A stretch of 64,000 bases of DNA, from positions 1 to 64,000 of the forward strand of contig CAWDOR010000040.1 of assembly GCA_963804045.1 (NCBI GenBank). Reading direction: 5' to 3'. Shown in pieces: positions 8,494-16,927 of this stretch (positions are counted from its first letter, which is position 1; every line of letters starts with the position of its first letter). The position numbers were made by a program, and so were the translations under genes. The notes under the pieces were generated by a model. It was not told the origin of the DNA and did not search any database. It was given only the letters and a program-made list of their open reading frames with translations. Source of the DNA: Rhodoblastus sp963804045. Its GTDB lineage: Bacteria; Pseudomonadota; Alphaproteobacteria; Rhizobiales; Beijerinckiaceae.

Positions 8494-8866
8494 AGTGCCC
8501 TCCCCGCATGAAAATAGCTCCTTACCATAATCAGGCTGGTCGCGTCTGCGGCAATCGCAGTGGGCGCCAGGGGATGGGAACCGGAATGCAAAACGACTTT
8601 CGAGTTCGGCTCACGAAAACAGCCCCACGCCGCCAGAGTGACATTTCTGCTTTGCGGCCTCGGTGACATTTCTGCCTTGCAATGACATCGGCGATGGCGT
8701 TGTTCACGCTCGATCCTCTTCTCGCCTCCCACCGCAAACAGCCGGCCGTCCCTTGTGAACAGTGGCTGAACCGTGGCTTTAAGCGCGGTTCAGGAACCGC
8801 GACCGATGTTGTTCGTCATCGGTCGGCCAAGGCGGCGGCCGTTACTTTGGCGCACAGGAGCAAACC
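8494..8866. other. Gene-free stretch containing the right end of the mobile element
   Basis: Holds the promoter side of the minus-strand membrane-protein gene, the tandem right-end boxes of the element (8638-8688), and then about 180 bp leading to the secreted protein gene, with AGGAGCAAACC directly before its ATG. I see no coding sequence that I would support. Confidence 0.6.
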
Positions 8867-9235
8867 ATGTCGCAACGCATGAAGAAAACAATGCTGGCGG
8901 CTTTTTCCGTCGGCTTTCTCGCCCTGGGCGGCGCAAGCGCTTTCGCGCAGGCGGTCGTCGTCGAGCGCCCGATGCCGGCGCCCATGGTCGAAGCGGTTCC
9001 TGTCGCCCCTGGCCCGGCCTTCAAATGGGTTCCCGGCCACTGGGTCTGGCGCGGCGTCGAATGGGTCTGGGTCCAAGGCCATTACGTCGAAGGCGTCAAC
9101 GTGCCGCCCATGCCCGCCGCCGTGATCGAGGAGCGCCCGCCATCGCCTTCGCTACAGCATGTCTGGATTCGCGGCCATTATGGATGGGAAGGCGATCACT
9201 GGAACTGGCATGGCGGAAGCTGGTTCCGTCCCTGA
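8867..9235 (+). CDS. Secreted WXXGXW-repeat protein
   Basis: 122 residues with an N-terminal signal peptide (about 1-28, cleavage likely after SAFA). The mature part is rich in Trp/His/Pro and holds repeated W-x-x-G-x-W-type units: WVPGHWVW (~54-61), WVQGHYV (~68-74), WIRGHYGW (~100-107) and WNWHGGSW near the end. This matches the YXWGXW/WXXGXW repeat family, small periplasmic or surface proteins of unknown role. The ATG at 8867 follows AGGAG. Confidence 0.8.
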   Translation: MSQRMKKTMLAAFSVGFLALGGASAFAQAVVVERPMPAPMVEAVPVAPGPAFKWVPGHWVWRGVEWVWVQGHYVEGVNVPPMPAAVIEERPPSPSLQHVWIRGHYGWEGDHWNWHGGSWFRP

Positions 9236-9619
9236 GGCCGATTCGTCCCGAAGACGCCCGCGCCGCCGTTGGAACCGGCGGCGCGAACCGGGCGCTGGCA
9301 GACGCGCCGAGCGCTTGACGGCGCTTCGGATTCAGCGGCGCGAATGGGTCTGGGGACGCGGCGGCGCAACATTTCCCTAAGGGTAAGGCAAAAAGCGCGA
9401 AAAAACGGCAATTTCGCGCGTCGATTCGGTAAAATCCCCATAGCCAGGCTACCCGATTTGCTGCTAAAGAAGTAGCGCGCGGGCTTTGGACTTGACAATA
9501 ACCACAGAACCATCGGCTGGCGGATTCTCCGGGTCTTCGTGACACGGGGGCAAACGGCGCTTGTGCGGTGGAACGCTCAGCGCTCGGAATTGAAACGAGG
9601 CGGAGTTTAATAGGCGGAT
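9236..9619. other. Intergenic stretch with a terminator-like hairpin and the csp leader
   Basis: Just after the WXXGXW gene, a perfect 10-bp stem with a 7-nt loop occurs at 9259-9285 (CGCGCCGCCG / CGGCGGCGCG), probably ending that transcript though without a T tract. The remaining ~330 bp up to the cold-shock gene likely holds its promoter and a long 5' leader, as is common for cold-shock genes. I see no further gene. Confidence 0.5.
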
Positions 9620-10304
9620 ATGAGCAAAGGTAAAGATTTCCGGGGCCCCAGGAAGCGCGGTTTCGATGACGATGGTCCCTCATTCGAAAGCCCGCGCAAC
9701 GCGTTTCGCCCGCAGCGTCCAGCATTCGACCGTCAGCCCCTGGGCGGCGGTTTCGGCGGCGAATTCGCCGCTCCGGCCTCGGCGCCGGTCTCCGGCAACA
9801 CCGTTGACGCCGTGGTGAAATGGTTCAAGGGCGACAAGGGCTTCGGCTTTGTCGAACTGGCCAATGGCACCGGCGACGCCTTCCTTCATATCGGCGCGCT
9901 CCAGCAGGCCGGCTATGAAAACGTGCCTCCGGGCGCGAAACTCAAGGTTCTCGTCGCCAATGGCGTCAAGGGCCAGCAGGTCACCCGTGTGATCGAAGTG
10001 GACACCGCCGGCGCCGCCGAGCGCGCGCCGCAGCCGCGCAGCGGCGGCTTCGAACTCGCCGCGTCCGCCGCGTCGCGCTCCCGACCTCTCCTCCGCCGTG
10101 GACATTCAGGGCGCGGTGAAATGGTTCGACGGCGCCAAGGGCTTTGGCTTCGTCCAGGCCAATGACGGCGGCAAGGACGTGTTCGTCCATATTTCGATTC
10201 TCGGTTCGGCCGGCATTTCCAGCCTCGCCGAGGGCCAGCCGGTCAATATGAAGGTGGTCGACACCCAGAAGGGCCGCGAGGCCGTAGCCATTTCGCTCGG
10301 CTGA
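9620..10304 (+). CDS. Two-domain cold-shock protein (frameshifted as sequenced)
   Basis: The first cold-shock domain reads VKWFKGDKGFGFVEL (RNP1) and FLHI (RNP2); the second reads VKWFDGAKGFGFVQ and VFVHISIL. Such double-CSD proteins, which bind single-stranded RNA/DNA, are common in Hyphomicrobiales. As sequenced, the first frame runs on to 10165 and the second domain lies in another frame. Switching near 10049-10052 (TTCG read as TCG) joins them through a basic Pro/Arg/Ser linker. The internal GTG at 10098 has no ribosome-binding site, so separate translation of domain two is unlikely. Start ATG follows AGGCGGAT. An intrinsic terminator follows. Confidence 0.85.
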
Positions 10305-10327
10305 GCCGGATGGTCTGAGCATGCAAC

Positions 10328-10360
10328 AAGAGCAGGGCGTCCCGCCCTGCTCTTTTCTTT
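10328..10360 (+). terminator. Intrinsic terminator of the cold-shock gene
   Basis: A perfect 12-bp stem (AAGAGCAGGGCG / CGCCCTGCTCTT) with a 3-nt loop is followed by TTTCTTT. It lies 24 bases after the stop and before mazG. Confidence 0.85.
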
Positions 10361-10372
10361 TGGAAACTCGCC

Positions 10373-11209
10373 ATGCAGCCGACCCGCGACATCTCACGCC
10401 TGCTCGAAATCATGGCGCGCCTGCGCACGCCGGAAACCGGCTGCGCCTGGGACCTCGCCCAGGATTTCAACAGCATCGCGCCCTATGCGATCGAGGAGGC
10501 CTGCGAGGTCGTCGACGCCATCGCGCGCGAGGATTTTACCGATCTCTGCGACGAATTGGGCGATCTGCTGCTGCAAGTCGTGTTTCACGCGCAAATGGCG
10601 CAAGAGCGCGGCTTGTTCGATTTCGGCGCGGTGGTGCTGGCGATCAACGAAAAAATGATCCGCCGCCATCCCCATGTGTTCGGCGCGCCGCAACAGCGCA
10701 CGCCCGAAGCCGTGGAGGGCGTCTGGGCCGAGATCAAGGCCCAGGAAAAGGCGGAGAAAGCCGAGAAACGCCGCGCCGCCGGCCTGCCGGAAGCGGCCAG
10801 AACCGGGTTTCTGGCCGATGTGCCCGCCACCCTGCCCGCCCTCACCCGCGCCATTAAATTGCAGGACAAGGCCTCCAAGGTCGGCTTCGACTGGAATGAC
10901 GCGCGGCTGGTGCTGGCGAAAATCCGCGAGGAATGCGACGAGGTCGAGGAAGCCTTGGCGCGCGATGACAAAGCCCATGCGGCGGAAGAAATCGGCGACG
11001 TGCTGTTCGCCGTCGCCAATCTCGCCCGCCATCTCCGCGCCGACCCGGAAGCCGCCCTGCGCCAGACCAATCAAAAATTCGAACGACGCTTTAATTACAT
11101 CGAACAATCGCTCGAAAGCTCTGGAAAACGACTTGGCGAAGCGACCCTGGCCGAAATGGACGCGCTTTGGGACGAGGCCAAGGCCAGGGAACCCGCCAAG
11201 GGCGCTTGA
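10373..11209 (+). CDS. mazG: Nucleoside triphosphate pyrophosphohydrolase MazG
   Basis: 278 residues, usual MazG length. It hydrolyses NTPs/dNTPs to NMP and PPi, cleaning the nucleotide pool. The N-terminal MazG domain has GCAWDLAQDFNS and the metal-binding pattern EEACEVVDAI..DELGDLLLQVVFHA (about 38-67). The second, C-terminal domain repeats it with KVGFDWND..EECDEVEEAL..EEIGDVLFAVANLARHL (about 168-220). The ATG at 10373 comes 13 bases after the csp terminator, so it likely has its own promoter or is fed by read-through. Confidence 0.95.
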   Translation: MQPTRDISRLLEIMARLRTPETGCAWDLAQDFNSIAPYAIEEACEVVDAIAREDFTDLCDELGDLLLQVVFHAQMAQERGLFDFGAVVLAINEKMIRRHPHVFGAPQQRTPEAVEGVWAEIKAQEKAEKAEKRRAAGLPEAARTGFLADVPATLPALTRAIKLQDKASKVGFDWNDARLVLAKIREECDEVEEALARDDKAHAAEEIGDVLFAVANLARHLRADPEAALRQTNQKFERRFNYIEQSLESSGKRLGEATLAEMDALWDEAKAREPAKGA

Positions 11210-11242
11210 TCTTTCGCCAGCATCGCCTTGGCAAAAGGCATT

Positions 11243-11281
11243 TTGACATTGTCCGACGCTATTGGTTTAATCATAAACCAA
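11243..11281 (+). promoter_or_regulatory. Sigma70-like promoter overlapped by an 8-bp palindromic operator
   Basis: A TTGACA (11243-11248), 17-bp spacer and TTTAAT (11266-11271) make a near-consensus promoter for the thioesterase gene at 11308. A perfect dyad overlaps the -10 box: TTGGTTTA (11262-11269), 4-nt spacer, TAAACCAA (11274-11281). This is the expected geometry for repression by a MarR- or TetR-type dimer. No regulator gene is adjacent. Confidence 0.65.
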
Positions 11282-11307
11282 ATCGCCAATAAGTCGGAGG
11301 ACGCGCC

Positions 11308-11741
11308 ATGACCGAGACTCCTAGCAAACCTCCGCTCGACGCCGAGGCTTTCAACCAGGTCGGGGAAAAATTTCTGCCTGGATTTCTCGGCATGACCGTC
11401 ACTCATGTGGCGCGCGGCGCGGCCGATATTGAAATGGAGATCGGGCCGCATCATCTCGCGCCCAATGGCTATCTCCACGCCGGCGCCGTGGTCACCCTGG
11501 CCGACACCGCCGCCGGCTACGGCTGCATAGCCAGCCTGCCCGAGGGCGCGCAGAGCTTCACCACCATCGAGCTGAAAAGCAATTTTCTGGGAACGGCGCG
11601 CTCCGGCAAATTGCGCGCCGAAGGCCGCCTCGTCCATGGCGGCCGCACCACCCAGGTCTGGGACGCCAATGTGCTCAACGCCGAAACCAGCAAGACCGTG
11701 GCCCTGTTCCGCTGCACGCAGATGATTTTTATCCGCGCTGA
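11308..11741 (+). CDS. PaaI-family hotdog thioesterase (frameshifted at the 3' end)
   Basis: About 143 residues of hotdog fold: the HLAPNGYLHAGAVVTLADTAAGYG segment (about 51-74) holds the conserved N-x-x-xH-G-G/A and catalytic Asp/Glu region of acyl-CoA thioesterases of the PaaI type. As sequenced, the frame misses its stop and runs to 12000 through the antisense of the methyltransferase gene. Adding one T to the run of five at 11726-11730 would give the ending MIFYPR and a TGA at about 11741, the normal length for the family. It probably hydrolyses acyl- or aryl-CoA. The promoter with palindrome lies just upstream. Confidence 0.82.
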
Positions 11742-12445
11742 AACACGGCGCGCCAATGGCGGCTGGCCGTCAGGCCCGGCGGAATATCCTCGATATCCAG
11801 CAGTTTCAGCCCGAGCGGCTCGAAAGCCAGCAGGTCCGAGCGGCGCAGCGGCCAAGGCGGTCCCTCGATGGCTTGATCCTCGTCGCGGGCGCGGCAGATC
11901 GCGAGCAAGCGCCCTCCCCGTTTCAGCAATCCGGCCAGGGCCTCGCGCGCTTGCGGCAGAAGCTCGGCGGGCAGCGCCTGCAATGTATAGATTTCATTGA
12001 CCAGATCGAAGCTTTCGCGCCAATCCGGGGGCGGGTCGAACAGGTCGGCGGCGTGGAATTTTAGGACGGGAAAGCGGCTTTGCGCCCATTGCGCGGCTGC
12101 GGGGACGAGGTCGAAGCCGGTGACGTCGGCGCCATGGGCGGCCAGAGCGGCGGCGTTGTCGCCAAGCCCGCTGCCAACATCCAGCGCGCGCAAACCGTCG
12201 AAACGCGGCTGCCGGTCGAGCCAGTCGCGCAGCAGCGGATTGGCGGCGAGATTGCCCCAGGGGACATTGGCCGCGTCGCCCTCGGCCAGATCGTAAACGG
12301 CGGCGAACCAGTCGCGCCGATAGGGGTCCTGGAGCGCCTTGCCGGTCCTGGCGGGGTCGATGGCGTCCAACCGGTCGCGCGCCTCGGCCCGGCGGCGGGC
12401 GAAGTCGGGATTATCAGGGGTTTCGTGAACAGGCTTTTCGGCCAT
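11729..12445 (-). CDS. Class I SAM-dependent methyltransferase
   Basis: 238 residues. The glycine-rich SAM-binding motif LRALDVGSGLGDNAAAL is at about 85-101, followed by the acidic strand VTGFDLVP (~108-115) and the post-II/III motifs SFDLVNEIYTLQALP. The substrate is unknown. The ATG at 12445 is preceded by GGGAAG. Its 3' end overlaps the tail of the convergent thioesterase gene. Confidence 0.88.
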   Translation of the reverse strand: MAEKPVHETPDNPDFARRRAEARDRLDAIDPARTGKALQDPYRRDWFAAVYDLAEGDAANVPWGNLAANPLLRDWLDRQPRFDGLRALDVGSGLGDNAAALAAHGADVTGFDLVPAAAQWAQSRFPVLKFHAADLFDPPPDWRESFDLVNEIYTLQALPAELLPQAREALAGLLKRGGRLLAICRARDEDQAIEGPPWPLRRSDLLAFEPLGLKLLDIEDIPPGLTASRHWRAVFQRG

Positions 12446-12523
12446 GGAGACTTCCCTAAAAAGCTCAACGCCCGACGCTGACGCTCCCTCTCCCCGCGAT
12501 GGCGGAGAGAGGAAACCGGCCAG

Positions 12524-15286
12524 TCACTCTTCGGACGCCTGGCCCTCGCCTTCCCCGTTTTCGTCGCCGTTCTCGCCGTTTTCCTCTTCGCCGATGCGCT
12601 CGACGGAGACGACCTTTTCGCCTTCCGCCGTGTTGAAGACGATCACGCCCTGGGTGCTGCGCCCGGCGATGCGAATGCCCTTGACCGGGCAGCGGATCAA
12701 TTGCCCGCCATCGGTGACCAGCATGATCTGGTCGGCGTCCGCCACCGGGAAGGAGGCGACCAGCTCGCCATTGCGGGCGTTGACGGCCATGGCGACAATG
12801 CCTTTGCCGCCGCGCCCGGTGACGCGATATTCGTAGGACGAGGTGCGCTTGCCATAGCCATTGGCGGATATGGTCAGGATGATCTGCTCGCGCGCCAGCA
12901 ATTCGGCGAAACGCTCCGCCGACAGCGCGGCGTCGCCGGCGCCCTCTTCCGTCTCATGCGCTTCGACCGGCTCGGCCTCGCTCTCGCCCGCAAGCTCGGC
13001 CCGCGCGGCGCGGCTCATCTTGATGAAAGCGGCGCGCTCCTCGCCGCTGGCCTCGCTATGGCCGAGGATCGACAAGGCGATCACCTTGTCGGCGTCGGCC
13101 AGATTGACGCCGCGCACGCCCATGGAATCGCGGCCCTTGAACACGCGCACTTCCGGCACGGCGAAGCGGATGCACTGGCCGAGCGCGGTGGTCAGCAGCA
13201 CGTCGTCATTTTCCGTGCAGATCTGCACGTCGACAATGCCCTCGCCCGGATCGAGCTTCATGGCGATCTTGCCGGCGCGATTGACCGAGGTGAAATCGGA
13301 CAGTTTATTGCGCCGCACCGAGCCGGAGGTGGTGGCGAACATCACGTCCAGCGCTTCCCAGCTCGCCTCATCCTCGGGCAAGGCCATGATCGAGGTGATA
13401 TTTTCGCCCTGCTCCAGCGGCAGCATATTGACCAGCGCCTTGCCGCGCGCCTGCGGGGCGGCCAGGGGCAAGCGCCAGACCTTTTCCTTGTAGACCTGGC
13501 CGCGCGAGGAGAAAAACAGCACCGGCGCGTGGGTCGAGGCGACAAACAGCCGGTGAACGAAATCCTCGTCGCGGGTCTGCATGCCCGAGCGGCCCTTGCC
13601 GCCGCGCCTCTGCGCCCGATAGGTCGAGAGCGGCACGCGCTTGATATAGCCGGCGTGAGAGACGGTGACGACCATTTCTTCCCGCTGGATCAGATCCTCG
13701 TCCATCATGTCGCCGACGACGTCGAGAATCTGCGTCCGGCGCGGCACGGCATGGGCGGTTTTCACCGCGATCATCTCGTCCTTGACGATGCCGAACAGCC
13801 TTTCGCGCGAGCGCAGAATTTCCAGATATTCGGCGATTTCGGCGGCGAGCTTGTTGAGATTCTCGGCGATTTCGTCGCGGCCCAGCGCGGTCAGGCGTTG
13901 CAGGCGCAGGTCGAGAATGGCGCGGGCCTGTTCTTCCGACAGGCGGCAATTGCCCTGCGGGTCCAGGCTGTGGCGCGGATCGGCGATCAGCGCCACCAGC
14001 GGCGCCATGTCGCGCGCCGGCCAGACCCGGTTCATCAGCGATTCCCTGGCTTCCGCCGCGTCCTTGGACGTGCGGATCAGGCGGATGACCTCGTCGATAT
14101 TGGCCACCGCGATCGCCAGGCCGACCTGGATATGGGCGCCGTCGCGGGCCTTGTTGAGCTTGAACTTGGTGCGGCGGCTGACGACCTCCTCGCGGAAGTC
14201 GATGAAGGCGCGCAGGCAGTCGATCAGCGTCAGGCTTTCGGGCGCCCCGCCATTCAACGCGATGATGTTGACGCCGAAGGAGTTTTGCAGCGGCGTGAAG
14301 CGGTAGAGCTGGTTGAGCACGACATCGGCCACGGCGTCGCGGCGCAGCTCGATGACGATGCGCATGCCGTCGCGGTCGGATTCGTCGCGCAGGTCGGAAA
14401 TGCCCTCGACCTTTTTCTCGCGCACCAGTTCGGCGATTTTCTCGATCAGCGTCGCCTTGTTCACCTGATAGGGAATCTCGGTGAAGACGATGGCTTCGCG
14501 GTCTTTCTTCAGTTGTTCGATGGTGGCTATGCCGCGCATCAAAACCGAACCGCGCGAGGTCTCATAGGCCTGGCGGATGCCGGAGCGGCCCAGAATGGCG
14601 CCGCCGGTGGGGAAATCCGGGCCGGGGACGATTTCGAGCAGCTCGTCGAGCGTGATCAGCGGATTGTCGATCATCGCGATGCAGGCGTCGATGACCTCGC
14701 CGAGATTATGCGGCGGAATATTGGTGGCCATGCCCACGGCGATGCCGCCGGCGCCATTGACCAGAAGATTGGGGAAGCGCGCCGGCAGAACCGTCGGCTC
14801 CAGCTCCTTGCCGTCGTAATTGGGCTGGAAATCGACCGTGTCGGAATTGATGTCCTCGATCAGCGCCAGCGCGGGCCGGGCCAGGCGCGATTCGGTGTAG
14901 CGCATGGCCGCGGCGCGGTCGCCGTCCACCGAGCCGAAATTGCCCTGGCCGTCGATCAGCGGCAGGCTCATCGAGAAGGGCTGGGCCATGCGCACCAGGG
15001 CGTCATAGATCGCCGCGTCGCCATGGGGGTGATATTTACCCATGACCTCGCCGACGATGCGCGCCGATTTCACATAGGGGCGGTCGGGTAAAAAGTTGTT
15101 TTCCTGGGTCGAATGCAGGATGCGGCGATGCACCGGCTTCAGGCCGTCGCGCACGTCCGGCAGGGCGCGGCTCACGATCACGCTCATGGCGTAAGCGAGA
15201 TAGGAGCTCTTCATTTCATCGGTGATCGAAACCGGGCGTATGTCTTGCGACGGCGGAACCGGCTTGTCTTCGTCTTTATCGGCCAA
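12524..15286 (-). CDS. gyrA: DNA gyrase subunit A
   Basis: 920 residues. GyrA cuts and rejoins DNA in the gyrase A2B2 complex to introduce negative supercoils. The catalytic Tyr is in AAMRYTESRL (Tyr130), and the GyrA box QRRGGKG occurs near residue 560, separating it from ParC. In the quinolone region HPHGDAAIYD, Ala91 stands where E. coli has Ser83, while Asp95 (Asp87 equivalent) is kept. The C-terminal pinwheel contains an acidic insertion (about 795-815) and the tail is acidic. The start appears to be TTG (15284-15286), with only a weak ribosome-binding site. Confidence 0.97.
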   Translation of the reverse strand: MADKDEDKPVPPSQDIRPVSITDEMKSSYLAYAMSVIVSRALPDVRDGLKPVHRRILHSTQENNFLPDRPYVKSARIVGEVMGKYHPHGDAAIYDALVRMAQPFSMSLPLIDGQGNFGSVDGDRAAAMRYTESRLARPALALIEDINSDTVDFQPNYDGKELEPTVLPARFPNLLVNGAGGIAVGMATNIPPHNLGEVIDACIAMIDNPLITLDELLEIVPGPDFPTGGAILGRSGIRQAYETSRGSVLMRGIATIEQLKKDREAIVFTEIPYQVNKATLIEKIAELVREKKVEGISDLRDESDRDGMRIVIELRRDAVADVVLNQLYRFTPLQNSFGVNIIALNGGAPESLTLIDCLRAFIDFREEVVSRRTKFKLNKARDGAHIQVGLAIAVANIDEVIRLIRTSKDAAEARESLMNRVWPARDMAPLVALIADPRHSLDPQGNCRLSEEQARAILDLRLQRLTALGRDEIAENLNKLAAEIAEYLEILRSRERLFGIVKDEMIAVKTAHAVPRRTQILDVVGDMMDEDLIQREEMVVTVSHAGYIKRVPLSTYRAQRRGGKGRSGMQTRDEDFVHRLFVASTHAPVLFFSSRGQVYKEKVWRLPLAAPQARGKALVNMLPLEQGENITSIMALPEDEASWEALDVMFATTSGSVRRNKLSDFTSVNRAGKIAMKLDPGEGIVDVQICTENDDVLLTTALGQCIRFAVPEVRVFKGRDSMGVRGVNLADADKVIALSILGHSEASGEERAAFIKMSRAARAELAGESEAEPVEAHETEEGAGDAALSAERFAELLAREQIILTISANGYGKRTSSYEYRVTGRGGKGIVAMAVNARNGELVASFPVADADQIMLVTDGGQLIRCPVKGIRIAGRSTQGVIVFNTAEGEKVVSVERIGEEENGENGDENGEGEGQASEE

Positions 15287-15525
15287 AATCGACTCGCGGG
15301 GCTCTAAGGAATTTGCCGTTCTTTCTAGGTGATTCTCAAGGGAAAGGCCAATTTGCGCGTCGCGCCGCGCCTCAAAGAAACATCCGCAACTTCAAATGGA
15401 TGCAAAAGCTTTTCCACCGGACCCGCAACCATGTGAAATTAATTCGACAAAACGGCGGCGGCGCCGCGCTTGCAGGGCGGTTTTGCGCGGGCTAGCCTGC
15501 ATGAAGAAAGTCGATAGGAAAAATC

Positions 15526-16527
15526 ATGAAAGTCACGGATACGGTGCTCGACGCCATTGGCCATACCCCGCTGATCAAATTGCGCGCGGCGTCGCAGGCC
15601 ACGGGGTGCGCCATCTATGGCAAGGCCGAATTCATGAATCCCGGCGGCTCGGTCAAGGATCGCGCCGCGCTGGCCATCGTTCGCGACGCCGTTTCGCGCG
15701 GGACGCTCAGGCCGGGCGGGACGATCGTCGAGGGCACGGCGGGCAATACCGGCATAGGACTCGCCCTGGTCGCCAATGCGCTGGGCTATCGCACGGTGAT
15801 CGTGATTCCGAACACCCAGTCGGAGGAAAAGAAAAGCATGTTGCGCCTGCAGGGCGCGGAGCTGATCGAAGTGCCCGCCGTCCCCTATGCCAACCCCGAC
15901 AATTACGTCAAATATTCCGGACGCCTGGCCGAGGAACTGGCGGCGAAGGACCCCAATGGCGCGATCTGGGCCAATCAATTCGACAATGTCGCCAATCTCA
16001 GGGGCCATGAGCAAACCACCGGCCCCGAAATTTACGACCAGCTCGACGGCAAGCTCGATGGCTTCATCTGCGCGGTGGGCACCGGCGGCACCCTCGCCGG
16101 CGTCGGCAAGGCGTTGAAAGCGCGCAACGCCAATATCAAGATCGGTTTGGCCGATCCGCTCGGCGCGGCGCTTTATTCCTTTTTCACGACCGGCGAACTC
16201 AAATCCTCGGGCTCCTCGATCACCGAGGGCATAGGCCAGGGCCGCGTCACCGCCAATGTCGCGGAGGCGCCGGTCGATGTCGCCTATCGGATTTCGGACG
16301 AAGAAGCCCTGCCGATCCTGTTCGATCTGGCGGCGCAGGAAGGCCTGCTGCTCGGCGGCTCCTCCGCCATCAACATCGCCGGGGCGATCCGGCTGGCGCG
16401 CGATCTAGGCCCGGGCAAGACTGTGGTCACCGTGCTCTGCGATTCCGGCGCGCGTTACGCCTCAAAACTCTATAATCCCGCGTTTCTGCGCGAGAAAAAC
16501 CTGCCCCTGCCCGGCTGGCTGGCGTGA
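15526..16527 (+). CDS. cysK: PLP-dependent cysteine synthase A
   Basis: 333 residues. It makes L-cysteine from O-acetylserine and sulfide. PLP-binding Lys44 lies in GGSVKDRAA, the substrate loop reads EGTAGNTGIGLAL (~68-80), the phosphate-binding GTGGTLAG is at ~181-188, and the region near the C-terminus keeps LGGSSAINIAGA. The loop reads TAGNTG rather than TSGNTG, a variant seen in a separate CysK/CBS-like subgroup, so the acceptor could differ. The ATG follows AGGAAAAATC. It is divergent from gyrA across 239 bp. Confidence 0.9.
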   Translation: MKVTDTVLDAIGHTPLIKLRAASQATGCAIYGKAEFMNPGGSVKDRAALAIVRDAVSRGTLRPGGTIVEGTAGNTGIGLALVANALGYRTVIVIPNTQSEEKKSMLRLQGAELIEVPAVPYANPDNYVKYSGRLAEELAAKDPNGAIWANQFDNVANLRGHEQTTGPEIYDQLDGKLDGFICAVGTGGTLAGVGKALKARNANIKIGLADPLGAALYSFFTTGELKSSGSSITEGIGQGRVTANVAEAPVDVAYRISDEEALPILFDLAAQEGLLLGGSSAINIAGAIRLARDLGPGKTVVTVLCDSGARYASKLYNPAFLREKNLPLPGWLA

Positions 16528-16565
16528 GGCCTGGCGCCGACGGCGGGGACTCTCGGCCGCTTTGC

Positions 16566-16601
16566 CTTGGGCCGTTAATCTTGGGCCGTTAATCTTGGGC
16601 C
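16566..16601. repeat. 14-bp tandem repeat carrying a stop codon
   Basis: CTTGGGCCGTTAAT occurs twice in direct tandem (16566-16579 and 16580-16593), followed by CTTGGGCC. On the minus strand each copy contains an in-frame Ala-Gln-Asp-stop, so the end of the gene at 16589-16876 has been duplicated. Confidence 0.85.
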
Positions 16602-16876
16602 TCCACGTCCGTCAGCAGCCGCGCGATCATTTGCGCGATTTCTCGCGCCTCGGCTTCGGTAAACCGTCGGGTCTGCCTGCGGCGCGACTCCTCGTCCTCG
16701 AAATAGAGATAGCAGACGCTGCGTCCGGCCGCGTCCTTGATGGAGAAGGACTCGGCCGCGCGGCTGATTTTCAGCGGCAGGCTGATCGGTAGCGGCGCCG
16801 GGGCCGCGTCGGGATCGTCCCGGCGCGCCCATTTGCGTCCGAATGTCGTTCGCCCGAATTTGTCGCGATGCGCCAC
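16589..16876 (-). CDS. Small conserved hypothetical protein
   Basis: 95 residues from a GTG at 16876, with GGAG eight bases upstream. It begins with a basic segment (AHRDKFGRTTFGRKWARRDD), then a probable beta strand, SFSIKDAAGRSVCYLYFED, and ends in an acidic/Arg helix (EAEAREIAQMIARLLTDVEAQD). No signal or membrane span. Small proteins of this type occur in Hyphomicrobiales without a known role. Confidence 0.65.
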   Translation of the reverse strand: MAHRDKFGRTTFGRKWARRDDPDAAPAPLPISLPLKISRAAESFSIKDAAGRSVCYLYFEDEESRRRQTRRFTEAEAREIAQMIARLLTDVEAQD

Positions 16877-16927
16877 CAGGAAAGCTCCTTGAGTTTGCTT
16901 CGCCGCTTTCGCGAAGACTGTAGCGCC

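Larger units (their letters stand above)
6182..8688. mobile_element. ISNCY/IS1202-like element with apparent passenger genes
   Basis: The left end has ATGTCACC, a 5-base spacer, then GCAAAGCAGAA and GCGTCAC (6182-6211). Read in reverse complement from 8688, the right end has ATGTCATT, GCAAGGCAGAA, ATGTCACC, a 6-base spacer, GCAAAGCAGAA and ATGTCAC (down to about 8638). Both ends thus carry the same inverted boxes, with one extra unit on the right. They enclose a DDE transposase gene and two small minus-strand genes whose DNA is visibly A/T-richer than the flanks. I could not find a clear target-site duplication, so the exact outer bases are uncertain. The right ends could alternatively come from a second, deleted copy. 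Confidence 0.65.

Noticed and set aside
10098..10304. Second cold-shock domain as an independent gene from GTG 10098
   Set aside because: No ribosome-binding site and a continuous linker in that frame upstream; a single frameshifted two-domain gene is simpler.
11742..12000. Extra ~86-residue C-terminal domain of the thioesterase
   Set aside because: It is the antisense of the methyltransferase gene, Arg/Ala/Pro-rich, and vanishes if one T is added at 11726-11730.
12701..15091. Very long open frame (796 residues) antisense to gyrA, and similar ones opposite the alginate exporter, parE and the OmpA-like gene
   Set aside because: They are third-position shadows of GC-rich genes, rich in His/Arg/Gln/Gly without any domain, and the opposite strand holds clear protein families.
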